Virus record (IMG/VR): IMGVR_UViG_3300020394_000307
Coordinates: 1 to 25,574 of that record
Direction: 5' to 3' (one strand)
Length of the DNA stretch: 25,574 nucleotides
Source: a virus
In this document: positions 1 to 7,454 of the stretch, piece by piece
Layout of the letters: each line of letters begins with the position of its first letter
How positions within the stretch are numbered: position 1 is the first letter of the stretch
Program-made: the position numbers and the translations under genes
Notes under the pieces: model-generated
Seen by the model: the letters and a program-made list of their open reading frames with translations, nothing else
Database searches by the model: none
Told to the model about the DNA's origin: nothing

Positions 1-1
1 C

Positions 2-907
2 CATATGATTATGAGTGGACAGGAAAAGAATACAGATTGCAGAATAGTTGTATCCACCTGGCAGTCTCTATACAAGATGCGTAAGGATTACTTCTCTCAG
101 TATAACGTTGTGATCGGTGACGAGTGTCATCTTTTCAAAGCAAAGTCGCTCACATCTATAATGACAAAGCTCATCGACTGTAAGTATAGGTTTGGATTTA
201 CAGGAACACTTGATGGAACGCAAACTCATAAGTTAGTACTCGAGGGGTTGTTCGGAAGATCAAAACAATTTGTAAAGACACGTGAGCTCATTGATCAAGA
301 GGTACTTGCAAACTTTAAAATTAAAGCACTTGTTCTCAAGTATAATCAGAACGATAGAAAACAAGTAAGTAAGTTAAAGTATCAGGACGAGATAGACTTC
401 ATAGTTGGAAATCTTAAAAGAAATAAATTTATACAGAACCTTGCTATATCATTAAGTGGTAACACACTTTTGTTATTTCAATATGTTGACAAGCATGGCA
501 AAATATTGTATAATCAAATCAATAAAGTAGCAGAAAACGATAGAAAGGTATTCTTTGTCTACGGTGGAACAAATGCAGAGACACGGGAAAAGATTCGGGC
601 TATCACCGAGGAAGAAGCAAACGCAATCATCATTGCTTCATACGGTACATTTAGTACTGGCATTAATATTCGCAATCTTCATAACATTATTTTTGCTTCT
701 CCCACTAAGTCTCGTATACGTAATCTGCAGTCTATTGGCCGTGGTCTGCGAAAGGGCCAGTCAAAAGATAAGGCAACTCTCTACGACATAGCCGATGATT
801 TACGAAATAAGAGCAAAGTAAACTATACACTGAAACATTTTGCCGAAAGAATTAAAATATATAACGATGAAGAGTTTGACTATAAGATCTATAACATTAA
901 CTTATAG
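2..907 (+). CDS. uvsW: UvsW-like DNA/RNA helicase, C-terminal part (5' end outside window)
   Basis: Superfamily 2 helicase. In T4, UvsW unwinds R-loops and branched DNA and helps switch from origin-dependent to recombination-dependent replication. The reading frame is open from the first base, so this is the C-terminal 300 or so residues. Visible motifs are the Walker B/DExH-type box GDECH near residue 40, motif III-like GFTGTLDG near 73, and motif VI QSIGRGLRKG near 247, followed by a short C-terminal tail. Walker A must lie upstream of the window. It is followed after 11 bases by a small Sm-like gene and then gene 55, an order I recall from T4-like cyanophages. A consensus promoter lies inside it at 486-514. 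Identification is firm; whether the missing N-terminus is intact cannot be judged. Confidence 0.93.
   Translation, partial: HMIMSGQEKNTDCRIVVSTWQSLYKMRKDYFSQYNVVIGDECHLFKAKSLTSIMTKLIDCKYRFGFTGTLDGTQTHKLVLEGLFGRSKQFVKTRELIDQEVLANFKIKALVLKYNQNDRKQVSKLKYQDEIDFIVGNLKRNKFIQNLAISLSGNTLLLFQYVDKHGKILYNQINKVAENDRKVFFVYGGTNAETREKIRAITEEEANAIIIASYGTFSTGINIRNLHNIIFASPTKSRIRNLQSIGRGLRKGQSKDKATLYDIADDLRNKSKVNYTLKHFAERIKIYNDEEFDYKIYNINL
486..514 (+). promoter_or_regulatory. sigma70-type promoter inside uvsW
   Basis: Perfect TTGACA (486-491), 17-base spacer, perfect TATAAT (509-514). It lies inside the uvsW coding region and points toward the gene 55-47-46 genes. Predicted start is about position 521. Its full match and exact spacing equal the promoter before uvsX, which argues against chance. 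Confidence 0.6.
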
Positions 908-918
908 AGGACAATACA

Positions 919-1293
919 ATGGATGTTTTATATCTTAAGTTAGTATCAGGAGAACACATAGTATCTTTCGTGGATACTATCGATGATCAGTATGTTGTTT
1001 TAGATAAGCCTCTTCAGTTGTTCGTTCAAAATAGTGTAAATGGAGCAGCTGTTCGAGTTGCAAAGTGGATTCCGTTTATTGAAGATCACTTGCTATCTTT
1101 AAAGCAAAACCATATACTGATGTACTCAAAACCTACACAGGACATTGAGGACTACTACTTCGAAGCTATCAATGCTTTAAGCGATGAAGAAGAATCTATA
1201 GGCCTTGCAAATGAAGAGCGTGATATTGAAGAAGAGGAAGTAACAATGGCTTTATACGAAAAGTTTTCTAATACAAGTATAGTGGTGCACTAA
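919..1293 (+). CDS. small conserved phage protein with Sm/Lsm-like N-terminus
   Basis: A 124-residue acidic protein. The N-terminal 55 residues (LYLKLVSGEHIVSFVD, then YVVLDKPLQLFVQ) have the short-strand pattern of an Sm-like beta barrel, similar to small proteins I recall between uvsW and gene 55 in T4-like cyanophages. The middle contains an acidic stretch (about residues 89-107, SDEEESIGLANEERDIEEEE). An AGAGGA Shine-Dalgarno ends about 7 bases before the ATG. Its stop overlaps the gene 55 start by one base (TAATG), so the two are probably translationally coupled. Function is unknown; RNA binding is only a guess from the possible fold. Confidence 0.8.
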   Translation: MDVLYLKLVSGEHIVSFVDTIDDQYVVLDKPLQLFVQNSVNGAAVRVAKWIPFIEDHLLSLKQNHILMYSKPTQDIEDYYFEAINALSDEEESIGLANEERDIEEEEVTMALYEKFSNTSIVVH

Positions 1294-1844
1294 TGGCAAA
1301 AAAGAAGTCACAGCACTATGTAAATAATAAAGAGTTCCTTGCAGCCATGATTGACTATAAGGAACAGGTTAAAAAGGCAGAGGCGGCAGGAAAGGAAAGA
1401 CCTGTTGTTTCTCACTATGTAGGCGAATGTATAATGAAGATTGCTGTACATCTGTCTCATAAACCAAACTTTATTAACTATACATTTAAAGAAGAGATGA
1501 TATCAGACGGTATAGAAAACTGTCTGCAGTATATCGATAATTTTAATCCTGAGAAGTCTCATAATCCATTTGCATACTTTACTCAAATTATTTACTATGC
1601 ATTCCTTCGACGCATACAGAAGGAAAAGAAACAGATGTATACTAAGTACAAGCTGATGGGTGAAATGGAAGTAATGAATCTTACGAGTGATTCGCAAAGC
1701 CATGATGACAGTTATGTTCCACAGGGTAAGATGAGCGAGTGGAGCAAGGATCATGTAGGAAACTTTATACAAAACTTTGAAGAAACAAAACGTCGTAAGA
1801 AGAACAAAACTTCTACAGCCATCGACGTCTTGATAGAGGACTAA
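1293..1844 (+). CDS. 55: late-transcription sigma factor gp55
   Basis: A 183-residue homologue of T4 gp55, the highly diverged sigma70-family factor. It directs host RNA polymerase to late promoters (TATAAATA) together with gp33 and the gp45 clamp. Supporting features are the length (T4 gp55 is 185 residues) and the region from about 64 to 120 (FKEEMISDGIENCLQYIDNF, then NPFAYFTQIIYYAFLRRIQKEKKQ), which matches sigma region 2 with its aromatic DNA-melting helix. The C-terminus ends TAIDVLIED. In T4 the gp55 C-terminus binds the sliding clamp, so this may be a divergent clamp-binding end. It overlaps both neighbours by one base, in an operon with genes 47 and 46. Confidence 0.92.
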   Translation: MAKKKSQHYVNNKEFLAAMIDYKEQVKKAEAAGKERPVVSHYVGECIMKIAVHLSHKPNFINYTFKEEMISDGIENCLQYIDNFNPEKSHNPFAYFTQIIYYAFLRRIQKEKKQMYTKYKLMGEMEVMNLTSDSQSHDDSYVPQGKMSEWSKDHVGNFIQNFEETKRRKKNKTSTAIDVLIED

Positions 1845-2914
1845 TGTTAGCAGCAGTTATAACTGACACGCACTTTGGTGCAAGAAACGATAGCAAGACA
1901 TTCTTACGATACTTTGGTAAATTTTATAAGGAAGTATTCTTTCCTTACTTAGATGAACACAACATCAAGACAATATTTCATCTTGGAGATATTGTTGATA
2001 GACGTAAGTTTATTAACTATGTAACATTGCGAGAGTTCAAGGATATCTTTGTTCAGCCATGTATCGATCGTGGCATAAAGGTACACGCTATCGTAGGTAA
2101 CCATGATATCCCTTATCGTAATACAAACGAGGTCAACGCACTCAACGAGCTGTTTGGAGATAAGCATCATCTAATTAGTGTGTACTCCGATCCACAGAAT
2201 GTAACATTTGACTCATGTGATATAGCAATGTTGCCGTGGATTAATAATTCCAACTATGCAGAGTCAATGCAGTTCATTAAGAACACAAAGGCTCAGATAT
2301 TATTCGGACACCTTGAGATCAAAGGTTTCGAGATGTATCGTGGCATGCCAAATCCACATGGATTAGAAAAAGCTTTATTCGATAAGTTCGACACAGTATG
2401 CTCCGGTCACTTCCACCACAAATCAAGTAGAGGTAACATTCACTACCTTGGTAATCCATATGAAATGTTTTGGAACGATCATAACGATCAAAGAGGGTTT
2501 CATATATTTAATTCTGAAGAAAGAATGTTGACATTTGTTCAGAATCCTTATAGAATATTCCATAAGATATGGTACGATGATACTGATATGAAACTTGAGA
2601 AGTTTTTAGAAAGCTTTGACTTTGGTTCCTATACTGATACTTATGTAAAGGTTATTGTACAGAATAAGTCAAATCCTTATTGGTTTGATCTATTTCTTGA
2701 TAATCTTTATAAGTCAAATCCTGCGCATTTATCAATCGTCGATGATCACAAGAATGCAGATCTACAAACCGAGGAAGAGATCATTAGCGAAGCGGAGGAT
2801 ACATTGACTTCTTTATATAAGTATGTTGATGTAATGGACACAAAAGTAGATAAGTCTCAACTTAATCAGTTGTTTGCTAATCTATACACTGAGGCCCAGA
2901 ACCTGGAAGTTTAA
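1844..2914 (+). CDS. 47: recombination nuclease subunit gp47 (Mre11/SbcD family)
   Basis: Metallophosphoesterase subunit of the gp46/gp47 nuclease complex, which resects double-strand ends for phage recombination and recombination-dependent replication and helps degrade host DNA. It has 356 residues (T4 gp47: 339). Phosphoesterase motifs in order are D8-x-H10 (ITDTHFG), GD49 (HLGDIVDRR), GNHD 85-88, GH156, and GH189FH191. All metal ligands expected of the Mre11 family are visible. The start is the ATG in the TAATG overlap with gene 55, and its own stop overlaps gene 46 in the same way, giving equimolar coupling. A promoter-like sequence lies inside it at 2528-2556. Confidence 0.95.
   Translation: MLAAVITDTHFGARNDSKTFLRYFGKFYKEVFFPYLDEHNIKTIFHLGDIVDRRKFINYVTLREFKDIFVQPCIDRGIKVHAIVGNHDIPYRNTNEVNALNELFGDKHHLISVYSDPQNVTFDSCDIAMLPWINNSNYAESMQFIKNTKAQILFGHLEIKGFEMYRGMPNPHGLEKALFDKFDTVCSGHFHHKSSRGNIHYLGNPYEMFWNDHNDQRGFHIFNSEERMLTFVQNPYRIFHKIWYDDTDMKLEKFLESFDFGSYTDTYVKVIVQNKSNPYWFDLFLDNLYKSNPAHLSIVDDHKNADLQTEEEIISEAEDTLTSLYKYVDVMDTKVDKSQLNQLFANLYTEAQNLEV
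2528..2556 (+). promoter_or_regulatory. promoter-like sequence inside gene 47
   Basis: TTGACA (2528-2533), 17-base spacer, TAGAAT (2551-2556). It uses the same hexamer pair and spacing as both arms of the divergent promoter region near 18.4-18.5 kb. Oriented toward gene 46 and the genes after it. Sequence evidence only. Confidence 0.45.
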
Positions 2915-4629
2915 TGATACGATTTCATAATGTTCGGTGGCAGAACTTTCTGTCATCCGGAAATACGTGGACTGAAATACAACTAGACAGGAGTCCTAAT
3001 ACTCTTGTGATAGGTGAAAACGGAGCCGGTAAGTCGACTATGCTCGATGCGCTTTGTTTTTCTTTGTTTGGTCGACCTTTCCGTAAGATCAATATTCCAC
3101 AACTCGTTAATTCAGTCAATCAGAAAGGACTGATGTGCGAGGTTAACTTTACGATTGGATCAACTCAATACCAAGTTATACGTGGAGAAAAGCCAAAGAA
3201 GTTTGAGATATACAAGGACGGTAACCTACTTAATCAAGTTGCATCACGCCGTGAGTATCAAATACATCTTGAGCAAAATATACTCAAGCTCAACTACAAT
3301 TCATTTACACAGATCGTTATACTAGGCTCGTCAACATTCGTTCCGTTTATGCAGTTACCTGCTCACCTACGTCGTGATATCATCGAGGATCTTTTGGATA
3401 TCAAGATCTTTACAACTATGAATATGTTACTGAAGGAAAAGATTGCGGACAATAAAACAAAGATAACCGATGTTAAGAATGCATTGCTCGTTGAAGATGA
3501 AAAGCTTCATCTGCACGAAAACTATATTAACGAGATTGAGAGTAAGAACCGAGAGCGCATTGCTAACCTCATGACTGAAGTGGATAAATCGGAATCTTCT
3601 ATCAGTCGACTTACACTATCCATCGAGTCGAATAACACAAAGATCAAGGAACTGCAAGAAAAGATTAGCGACGAAGATTCCGTACATAAGAAGCTGCAGG
3701 ATATACTAAAGATTGAAACTAAGTTCGGCGATAAGATCAAAAAGTATAAACGTGAAATAAAGTTCTTTCAGGATAACGATCACTGTCCTACCTGCGATCA
3801 AGATATCAATACAACCATTAAGAAGACTAAGATCGGAGAAGGAGAACAAAAGGTACATGAAGTTACCGATGCTCTTGATAAACTACAGGTTGAACTCGAC
3901 AAAGAAAATCAGCGACTCCTTGATATCACAGAAGTTAATAAGGAAATCCAAGAGTACCTTACAAAAGTAACTGATGAGAACAATCAGATTTCTTCTCTTA
4001 ACAGATACATCAGGCAGATGAGAGAAAGCATCGATACAGAAGTATCGGACAGCACAGACCTACAAGCCGAGAATAAAAAGTTAAACGATCTTAAGAAAGC
4101 TATCAAGGCTCTTGAGAAAAAGAGAGAGCAACATATCAACGAAAAGGAGTTGCTCGATGTTGCTTACGATATGTTACGAGACAAAGGTATAAAAACACAG
4201 ATCGTACGACAGTACATACCGGTAATGAATAAACTTGTTAATAAATATCTAGCGGCGATGGAATTCTTTGTAAGTTTTGAACTCGATGAAAACTTCGAAG
4301 AAACGATTAAATCCAGACACCGTGATAAGTTTAGTTATTCATCGTTCAGTGAAGGTGAAAAGATGCGTATTGATCTTTCGCTATTACTTACATGGCGGTC
4401 GATTGCAAAGATGAAGAACTCCACAAATACAAACCTTCTTATTCTTGATGAAGTATTTGATGCTTCACTTGACTCGAACGGTTGTGATGAGTTCCTTAAA
4501 TTGTTAAATGAACTTGGTATGGATACTAACATATTCGTTATAAGTCATAAGGGTGATATACTACAGGATAAGTTTCGTTCTGTGGTTAGGTTTGAAAAAC
4601 ATAAGAACTTTAGCAGGATAGCAGCATGA
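2914..4629 (+). CDS. 46: recombination nuclease ATPase subunit gp46 (Rad50/SbcC family)
   Basis: ABC-type ATPase partner of gp47; ATP binding controls nuclease access to DNA ends. It has 571 residues (T4 gp46: 560). Order of parts: Walker A GENGAGKST at about 34-42, a long charged coiled coil, a zinc-hook CPTC at about 291-294 in the middle of the coil, and a returning coiled coil. These are followed by the signature SFSEGEK at about 477, Walker B LLILDE at about 508, and the H-loop VISHK near 542. The 3' end overlaps the next gene by four bases (ATGA). It has the complete family architecture with no missing key residue. Confidence 0.96.
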   Translation: MIRFHNVRWQNFLSSGNTWTEIQLDRSPNTLVIGENGAGKSTMLDALCFSLFGRPFRKINIPQLVNSVNQKGLMCEVNFTIGSTQYQVIRGEKPKKFEIYKDGNLLNQVASRREYQIHLEQNILKLNYNSFTQIVILGSSTFVPFMQLPAHLRRDIIEDLLDIKIFTTMNMLLKEKIADNKTKITDVKNALLVEDEKLHLHENYINEIESKNRERIANLMTEVDKSESSISRLTLSIESNNTKIKELQEKISDEDSVHKKLQDILKIETKFGDKIKKYKREIKFFQDNDHCPTCDQDINTTIKKTKIGEGEQKVHEVTDALDKLQVELDKENQRLLDITEVNKEIQEYLTKVTDENNQISSLNRYIRQMRESIDTEVSDSTDLQAENKKLNDLKKAIKALEKKREQHINEKELLDVAYDMLRDKGIKTQIVRQYIPVMNKLVNKYLAAMEFFVSFELDENFEETIKSRHRDKFSYSSFSEGEKMRIDLSLLLTWRSIAKMKNSTNTNLLILDEVFDASLDSNGCDEFLKLLNELGMDTNIFVISHKGDILQDKFRSVVRFEKHKNFSRIAA

Positions 4630-5072
4630 TTCTACATAAGGCCACCCCAGATAGAGCATACTTAGTCGAGGATGATCCAGTACGTCCGAACATTAGTTAT
4701 GCATTCAGAACGTCTGCAAATAAAGACTTCTTTGTATATGAAAATGAATTTACAGGTGATGCTGCAGCTTGTATATGCGTATCATACAATGATCAGGTTC
4801 CTAAGAGTATGAGGGATCTCGTAGAGTTTCCAGATTTTAATGACCCTGCTAGTATCGCGGTGTTCTATACGGTATGGTCATATCAGAAAGGAGCAGGGAG
4901 AGATATTGTCTTTAAGACGGTAGATTGGATAAAAGAAAATAAACCGCATATACATAGGTTCGTAACACTTTCTCCAAAGACTAAGATGGCAGAACGTTTT
5001 CATCTACGAAACGGTGCAGTTCTTTTATCAGAAAATAAAGAAAGCAACAACTTTGAATATAGGAATGTTTGA
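4626..5072 (+). CDS. GNAT-like N-acetyltransferase-fold protein
   Basis: A 148-residue protein with the layout of the Gcn5-related acetyltransferase superfamily. A central QKGAGRDIV (about residue 82) resembles the acetyl-CoA pyrophosphate-binding loop (Q/R-x-x-G-x-G/A) at the start of a helix. The C-terminal strand-helix-strand (RFVTLSPKTKMAERFHLRNGA) resembles motif B and the usual FYxxxGF end. The substrate is unknown. ATGA overlaps at the 5' end with gene 46 and TGATG overlap with peptide deformylase at the 3' end show coupled translation. Its position beside a deformylase raises the possibility of N-terminal protein processing, but this is inference. An orthologous small gene near gene 46 is familiar from cyanophages, without known role. 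Confidence 0.6.
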   Translation: MILHKATPDRAYLVEDDPVRPNISYAFRTSANKDFFVYENEFTGDAAACICVSYNDQVPKSMRDLVEFPDFNDPASIAVFYTVWSYQKGAGRDIVFKTVDWIKENKPHIHRFVTLSPKTKMAERFHLRNGAVLLSENKESNNFEYRNV

Positions 5073-5605
5073 TGGGTGTATACACACTAATTGATAATGC
5101 AGATCCGATCCTGAAGGAAAAGACTGAAGCATTCAACTTTAATGATCCACAGATTCCACCTGAGCAACTTGCGTCTATGCTTGCTGATACGATGTGTCTT
5201 GAAAACGGTATAGGTCTTGCGGCACCACAGGTTGGTATAAATTTATCCGTATTCGTAATTGGTGATCCTTCAAATAAAGAAGGAGTCATGGCCATGTTCA
5301 ATCCAAAAATTGTTGACACCTTTGGTGATATGGTGTACTATATGGAAGGATGTTTAAGTTTCCCAGGTCTTTATGTAAAGATCAAACGTCCTGCTGGTGT
5401 AAGGGTTAGGTTTACTGATATGTACGGTAGAACAACGACTACTAAGTATAGCGGAATGACCGCAAGATCGATACAGCATGAGTACGATCATCTAGATGGT
5501 GTGTTGTTTCAAAAGCGTGCAAATCGTATACACCTAGACAAGGCCAGGAAAGACTATAAGATGTATATGCGAAGAAGAAAGAAGGCAAGTGGAAAGAGCA
5601 ACTGA
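5072..5605 (+). CDS. def: peptide deformylase
   Basis: Metalloenzyme that removes the formyl group from the N-terminal methionine of new proteins. All three family motifs are present: GIGLAAPQVG (about 46-55), EGCLS with metal ligand Cys94, and QHEYDHLDG with His136, catalytic Glu137 and His140. At 177 residues it is full length and longer than the trimmed cyanophage deformylases, with a basic C-terminal tail (RKDYKMYMRRRKKASGKSN). The ATG at 5072 overlaps the upstream TGA; a TTG one codon earlier is possible but less likely. Phage deformylases are thought to maintain processing of phage or host proteins during infection. Confidence 0.95.
   Translation: MGVYTLIDNADPILKEKTEAFNFNDPQIPPEQLASMLADTMCLENGIGLAAPQVGINLSVFVIGDPSNKEGVMAMFNPKIVDTFGDMVYYMEGCLSFPGLYVKIKRPAGVRVRFTDMYGRTTTTKYSGMTARSIQHEYDHLDGVLFQKRANRIHLDKARKDYKMYMRRRKKASGKSN
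5313..5341 (+). promoter_or_regulatory. weak promoter-like sequence inside the deformylase gene
   Basis: TTGACA (5313-5318), 17-base spacer, TACTAT (5336-5341), which keeps the TA...AT of a -10 box but matches only four of six bases. It could feed the small genes downstream. Much weaker than the other intragenic candidates. Confidence 0.2.
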
Positions 5606-5612
5606 AGATACC

Positions 5613-5753
5613 ATGTTCACCTATCTCGAAGGACTACGCCATTCAGGTGTAACGAATATGTTTGATGCAGGTCCATACCTTGAGCGTGAATTTGGATTGG
5701 ATCGCAATGAGGCTAAGAAGGTATTGTTAGATTGGATGAAATCATACGAATGA
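5613..5753 (+). CDS. 46-residue conserved phage microprotein
   Basis: A small open frame of 46 codons lying exactly between deformylase (8 bases upstream) and the next gene, which it overlaps by ATGA. The product starts MFTYLEGLRHSGVTNMFDAG and ends LLDWMKSYE. The YLEGLRxSGVTNMFxAxPYL...FGLxxxEA pattern is one I recall from small proteins in many T4-like phages, so this is a real gene and not filler. It is probably a compact helical protein. GAAGA just upstream is a weak ribosome-binding site; coupling to the upstream stop is likely. No function is known. Confidence 0.75.
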   Translation: MFTYLEGLRHSGVTNMFDAGPYLEREFGLDRNEAKKVLLDWMKSYE

Positions 5754-6046
5754 GTGTATATCCTGACATCGATACGATCCATCCTAATCGCTTGATCTCT
5801 TACTATATGATGAGCTCTTATCTCTACTATAAAAAAGATAAGAACGTTCTTTCTGATGCTGATTACGATAAGATGTGCAAACGCATTCTTGCGGAGTGGA
5901 AAGACATTAAGCATCAACATAAAAGAAGAGTAAATCGCAAGGCTCTTGGAGCAGGAACAGGATATCAGATTAAGAACTATCCTAATATTGTAATGTCTGC
6001 CGCCGAAGGGTGGTATCAAGATTGGAGTAAAGAGTGTGAGCAATGA
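5750..6046 (+). CDS. 98-residue protein with LigA-like N-terminal segment
   Basis: The start is the ATG at 5750 that overlaps the preceding TGA (ATGA); an in-frame ATG at 5732 lies well inside the upstream gene and is less likely. The stretch LISYYMMSSYLYYKKDKNVLSDADYDKM resembles the helical Ia region of NAD-dependent DNA ligase, where YxxxxPxxSDAEYD binds NMN. Only that segment is present and there is no adenylation domain, so it is not a ligase. A role in NAD/NMN binding is speculative. The rest is basic with a short C-terminus. It overlaps the next gene by 11 bases. Confidence 0.72.
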   Translation: MSVYPDIDTIHPNRLISYYMMSSYLYYKKDKNVLSDADYDKMCKRILAEWKDIKHQHKRRVNRKALGAGTGYQIKNYPNIVMSAAEGWYQDWSKECEQ

Positions 6047-6431
6047 TTGGGTAAAAGATATTAATGATATGCATGTAAAGTATGGCGTGCATGAATGGGT
6101 TAAGAATAATCCAGATAAACTAAAGAAGTACCTCGAGTTCAGGATTAACTTCTTACAGGAGGAACTCGATGAAACTCAGCGGGCAGCATTTATTTACGAA
6201 GATCCTGAAGAAATCGTGGATGGTCTTATTGATCTTTGCGTTGTTGCTATTGGAACCTTGGATGCATTTGGTGTTGACGCCAATGCTGCTTGGGATCAAG
6301 TCTTAAAGGCAAACATGGCCAAGGAAGTCGGTGTCAAACCGGAACGACCAAATCCGCTTGGGTTGCCTGACCTGATGAAACCTGAAGGATGGCAGCCGCC
6401 ATCACATAAAAATAATACAGGAAATCTCTGA
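6036..6431 (+). CDS. MazG-like nucleoside triphosphate pyrophosphohydrolase
   Basis: A 131-residue all-alpha NTP pyrophosphohydrolase. The metal-binding pattern is visible: E42-E43-x-x-E46 in LQEELDETQRA, then E59/E60, D63 and D67 in PEEIVDGLIDLCVVAIGTLDAFG, the classical EExxE...ExxD arrangement. The start is GTG at 6036, inside the previous gene. The N-terminal DWVKDINDMHVKYGVHEWV agrees with homologues that I recall from cyanophages. In this genome it may trim unwanted nucleotides; a dCTPase role like T4 gp56, needed when hydroxymethyl-dCTP replaces dCTP, is an inference. MazG-type removal of house-cleaning nucleotides or ppGpp is the alternative. Confidence 0.85.
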   Translation: MSNDWVKDINDMHVKYGVHEWVKNNPDKLKKYLEFRINFLQEELDETQRAAFIYEDPEEIVDGLIDLCVVAIGTLDAFGVDANAAWDQVLKANMAKEVGVKPERPNPLGLPDLMKPEGWQPPSHKNNTGNL

Positions 6432-6437
6432 AACTTA

Positions 6438-6465
6438 TTTACATATATCTTTTTTTAGATATAAT
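6438..6465 (+). promoter_or_regulatory. promoter of the DNA-modification cassette
   Basis: TTTACA (6438-6443), 16-base spacer, TATAAT (6460-6465) in the only non-coding gap between 918 and 14864. Predicted start is about 6472, giving a leader of about 57 bases before the ATG at 6529. It would drive the gene of unknown function, the Nmad1 gene and gene 42. Confidence 0.6.
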
Positions 6466-6528
6466 AATCTTATTCGGTCGATGACGGCCATACCTTACCA
6501 ACACCCATACCTCACGAAGGAACTTACA

Positions 6529-7122
6529 ATGGAAACGATGAAACTAGAATTGCCGATCTACGAGAAGCAAATTTCTAACGTGTTTAGGTATTATCCTGAT
6601 AAAGGAGAATACTATAAAAATTCTGGCTGTTCACTTGAAATATGGCAAGAAAATAAATTGCTATCTTCGATTAAACCGTTTAATGAAATTATGTATATTG
6701 ACAATGTACGTAATGCTATGGCGCCTGACAAACAGAAGAATACTTGGCTTTGGCTTTGTTTTGGAAACATTATTAAGGAGGCCGGTGGCAAACTTTATGA
6801 TGAGCGATTTTCTCAATACAGAGGAGGAGATATTCCTGTGAGTTCTCGAGAAGAAGAAGAAAGTGAAGGAGTGTACGAATATAGAGGCCAATCGTATTGT
6901 GTTTATTACGCTAAAGAAAGCAGAAAATATAAACTCCGATTTGATGTTAAAGATTATAGGCACAGACAAATTAGTACTCACGGAGCATTACATAAGACTA
7001 TTAAAGAGTGTCGTTCATTTGCGCATAAGGTTATTGATGAATTGAATCTAACAGATAGTCAGTATAAGTTTGAAGTTATTAAGCATGTTTCTAAGATGAT
7101 TAAGCAAGGAGCAACACTATGA
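6529..7122 (+). CDS. hypothetical protein, 197 residues
   Basis: I do not recognise this protein. The start at 6529 is chosen because AAGGA (6517-6521) sits 7 bases before it and because the promoter start at about 6472 leaves a proper leader. An in-frame ATG at 6481 has no ribosome-binding site and would be nearly leaderless. The product is soluble and charged. It has an acidic run near residue 110 (REEEESEG) and a basic C-terminal half with aromatic residues (YRGQSYCVYYAKESRKYKLRF). The second half repeats a strand pattern like a small nucleic-acid- or peptide-binding barrel, but this is weak. The ATGA overlap with the Nmad1 gene ties it to the nucleotide-modification genes. Confidence 0.8.
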   Translation: METMKLELPIYEKQISNVFRYYPDKGEYYKNSGCSLEIWQENKLLSSIKPFNEIMYIDNVRNAMAPDKQKNTWLWLCFGNIIKEAGGKLYDERFSQYRGGDIPVSSREEEESEGVYEYRGQSYCVYYAKESRKYKLRFDVKDYRHRQISTHGALHKTIKECRSFAHKVIDELNLTDSQYKFEVIKHVSKMIKQGATL

Positions 7123-7454
7123 GTGAAGCCTCCGGTGAACGTGAGTCAGTCAAAGTTTTGAGAGAATGCGTATATCTACAGACTCAAAAGTCGCAGGATT
7201 ATCAAAACCCAAACTCAAATGTCGTGCAGGCCATGCACTATCGTCGTGGTGTTGATACGATCCATGATATGATATGGCAAAAGTTACTTCGAGCACAGTC
7301 TTTACTCGAAGCAGAAGGCGACCCTAACTTCGAGTCTCTCGAAGATACATATAAGGATATGATCAACTACTGCAGCTTTGCCGTATCGTATATGCGCGGT
7401 AAGATGGAAGGTCAGGATCCGGATAGGGATATGTTCAATGCAAAACGTAAATGA
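7119..7454 (+). CDS. nucleotide-modification-associated domain 1 (DUF1599) protein
   Basis: A 111-residue helical protein with the typical Nmad1/DUF1599 signature: KSQDYQNPNSNV at about 24, MHYRRGVDTIHDMIWQKLLRA at about 40-60, and FESLEDTYKDMINYCSF at about 73. The family is associated by genomic context with base-modification genes in phages, and its biochemical activity is not settled as far as I know. Here it directly precedes and overlaps (17 bases) the gene 42 homologue, which fits that association. It starts at an ATGA overlap with the upstream gene. There is no sign of truncation. Confidence 0.82.
   Translation: MSEASGERESVKVLRECVYLQTQKSQDYQNPNSNVVQAMHYRRGVDTIHDMIWQKLLRAQSLLEAEGDPNFESLEDTYKDMINYCSFAVSYMRGKMEGQDPDRDMFNAKRK

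Noticed and set aside
6481-6528. Upstream ATG for the 197-residue protein
   Set aside because: No ribosome site, and it lies only about 9 bases after the predicted transcription start; ATG 6529 has AAGGA 7 bases upstream.
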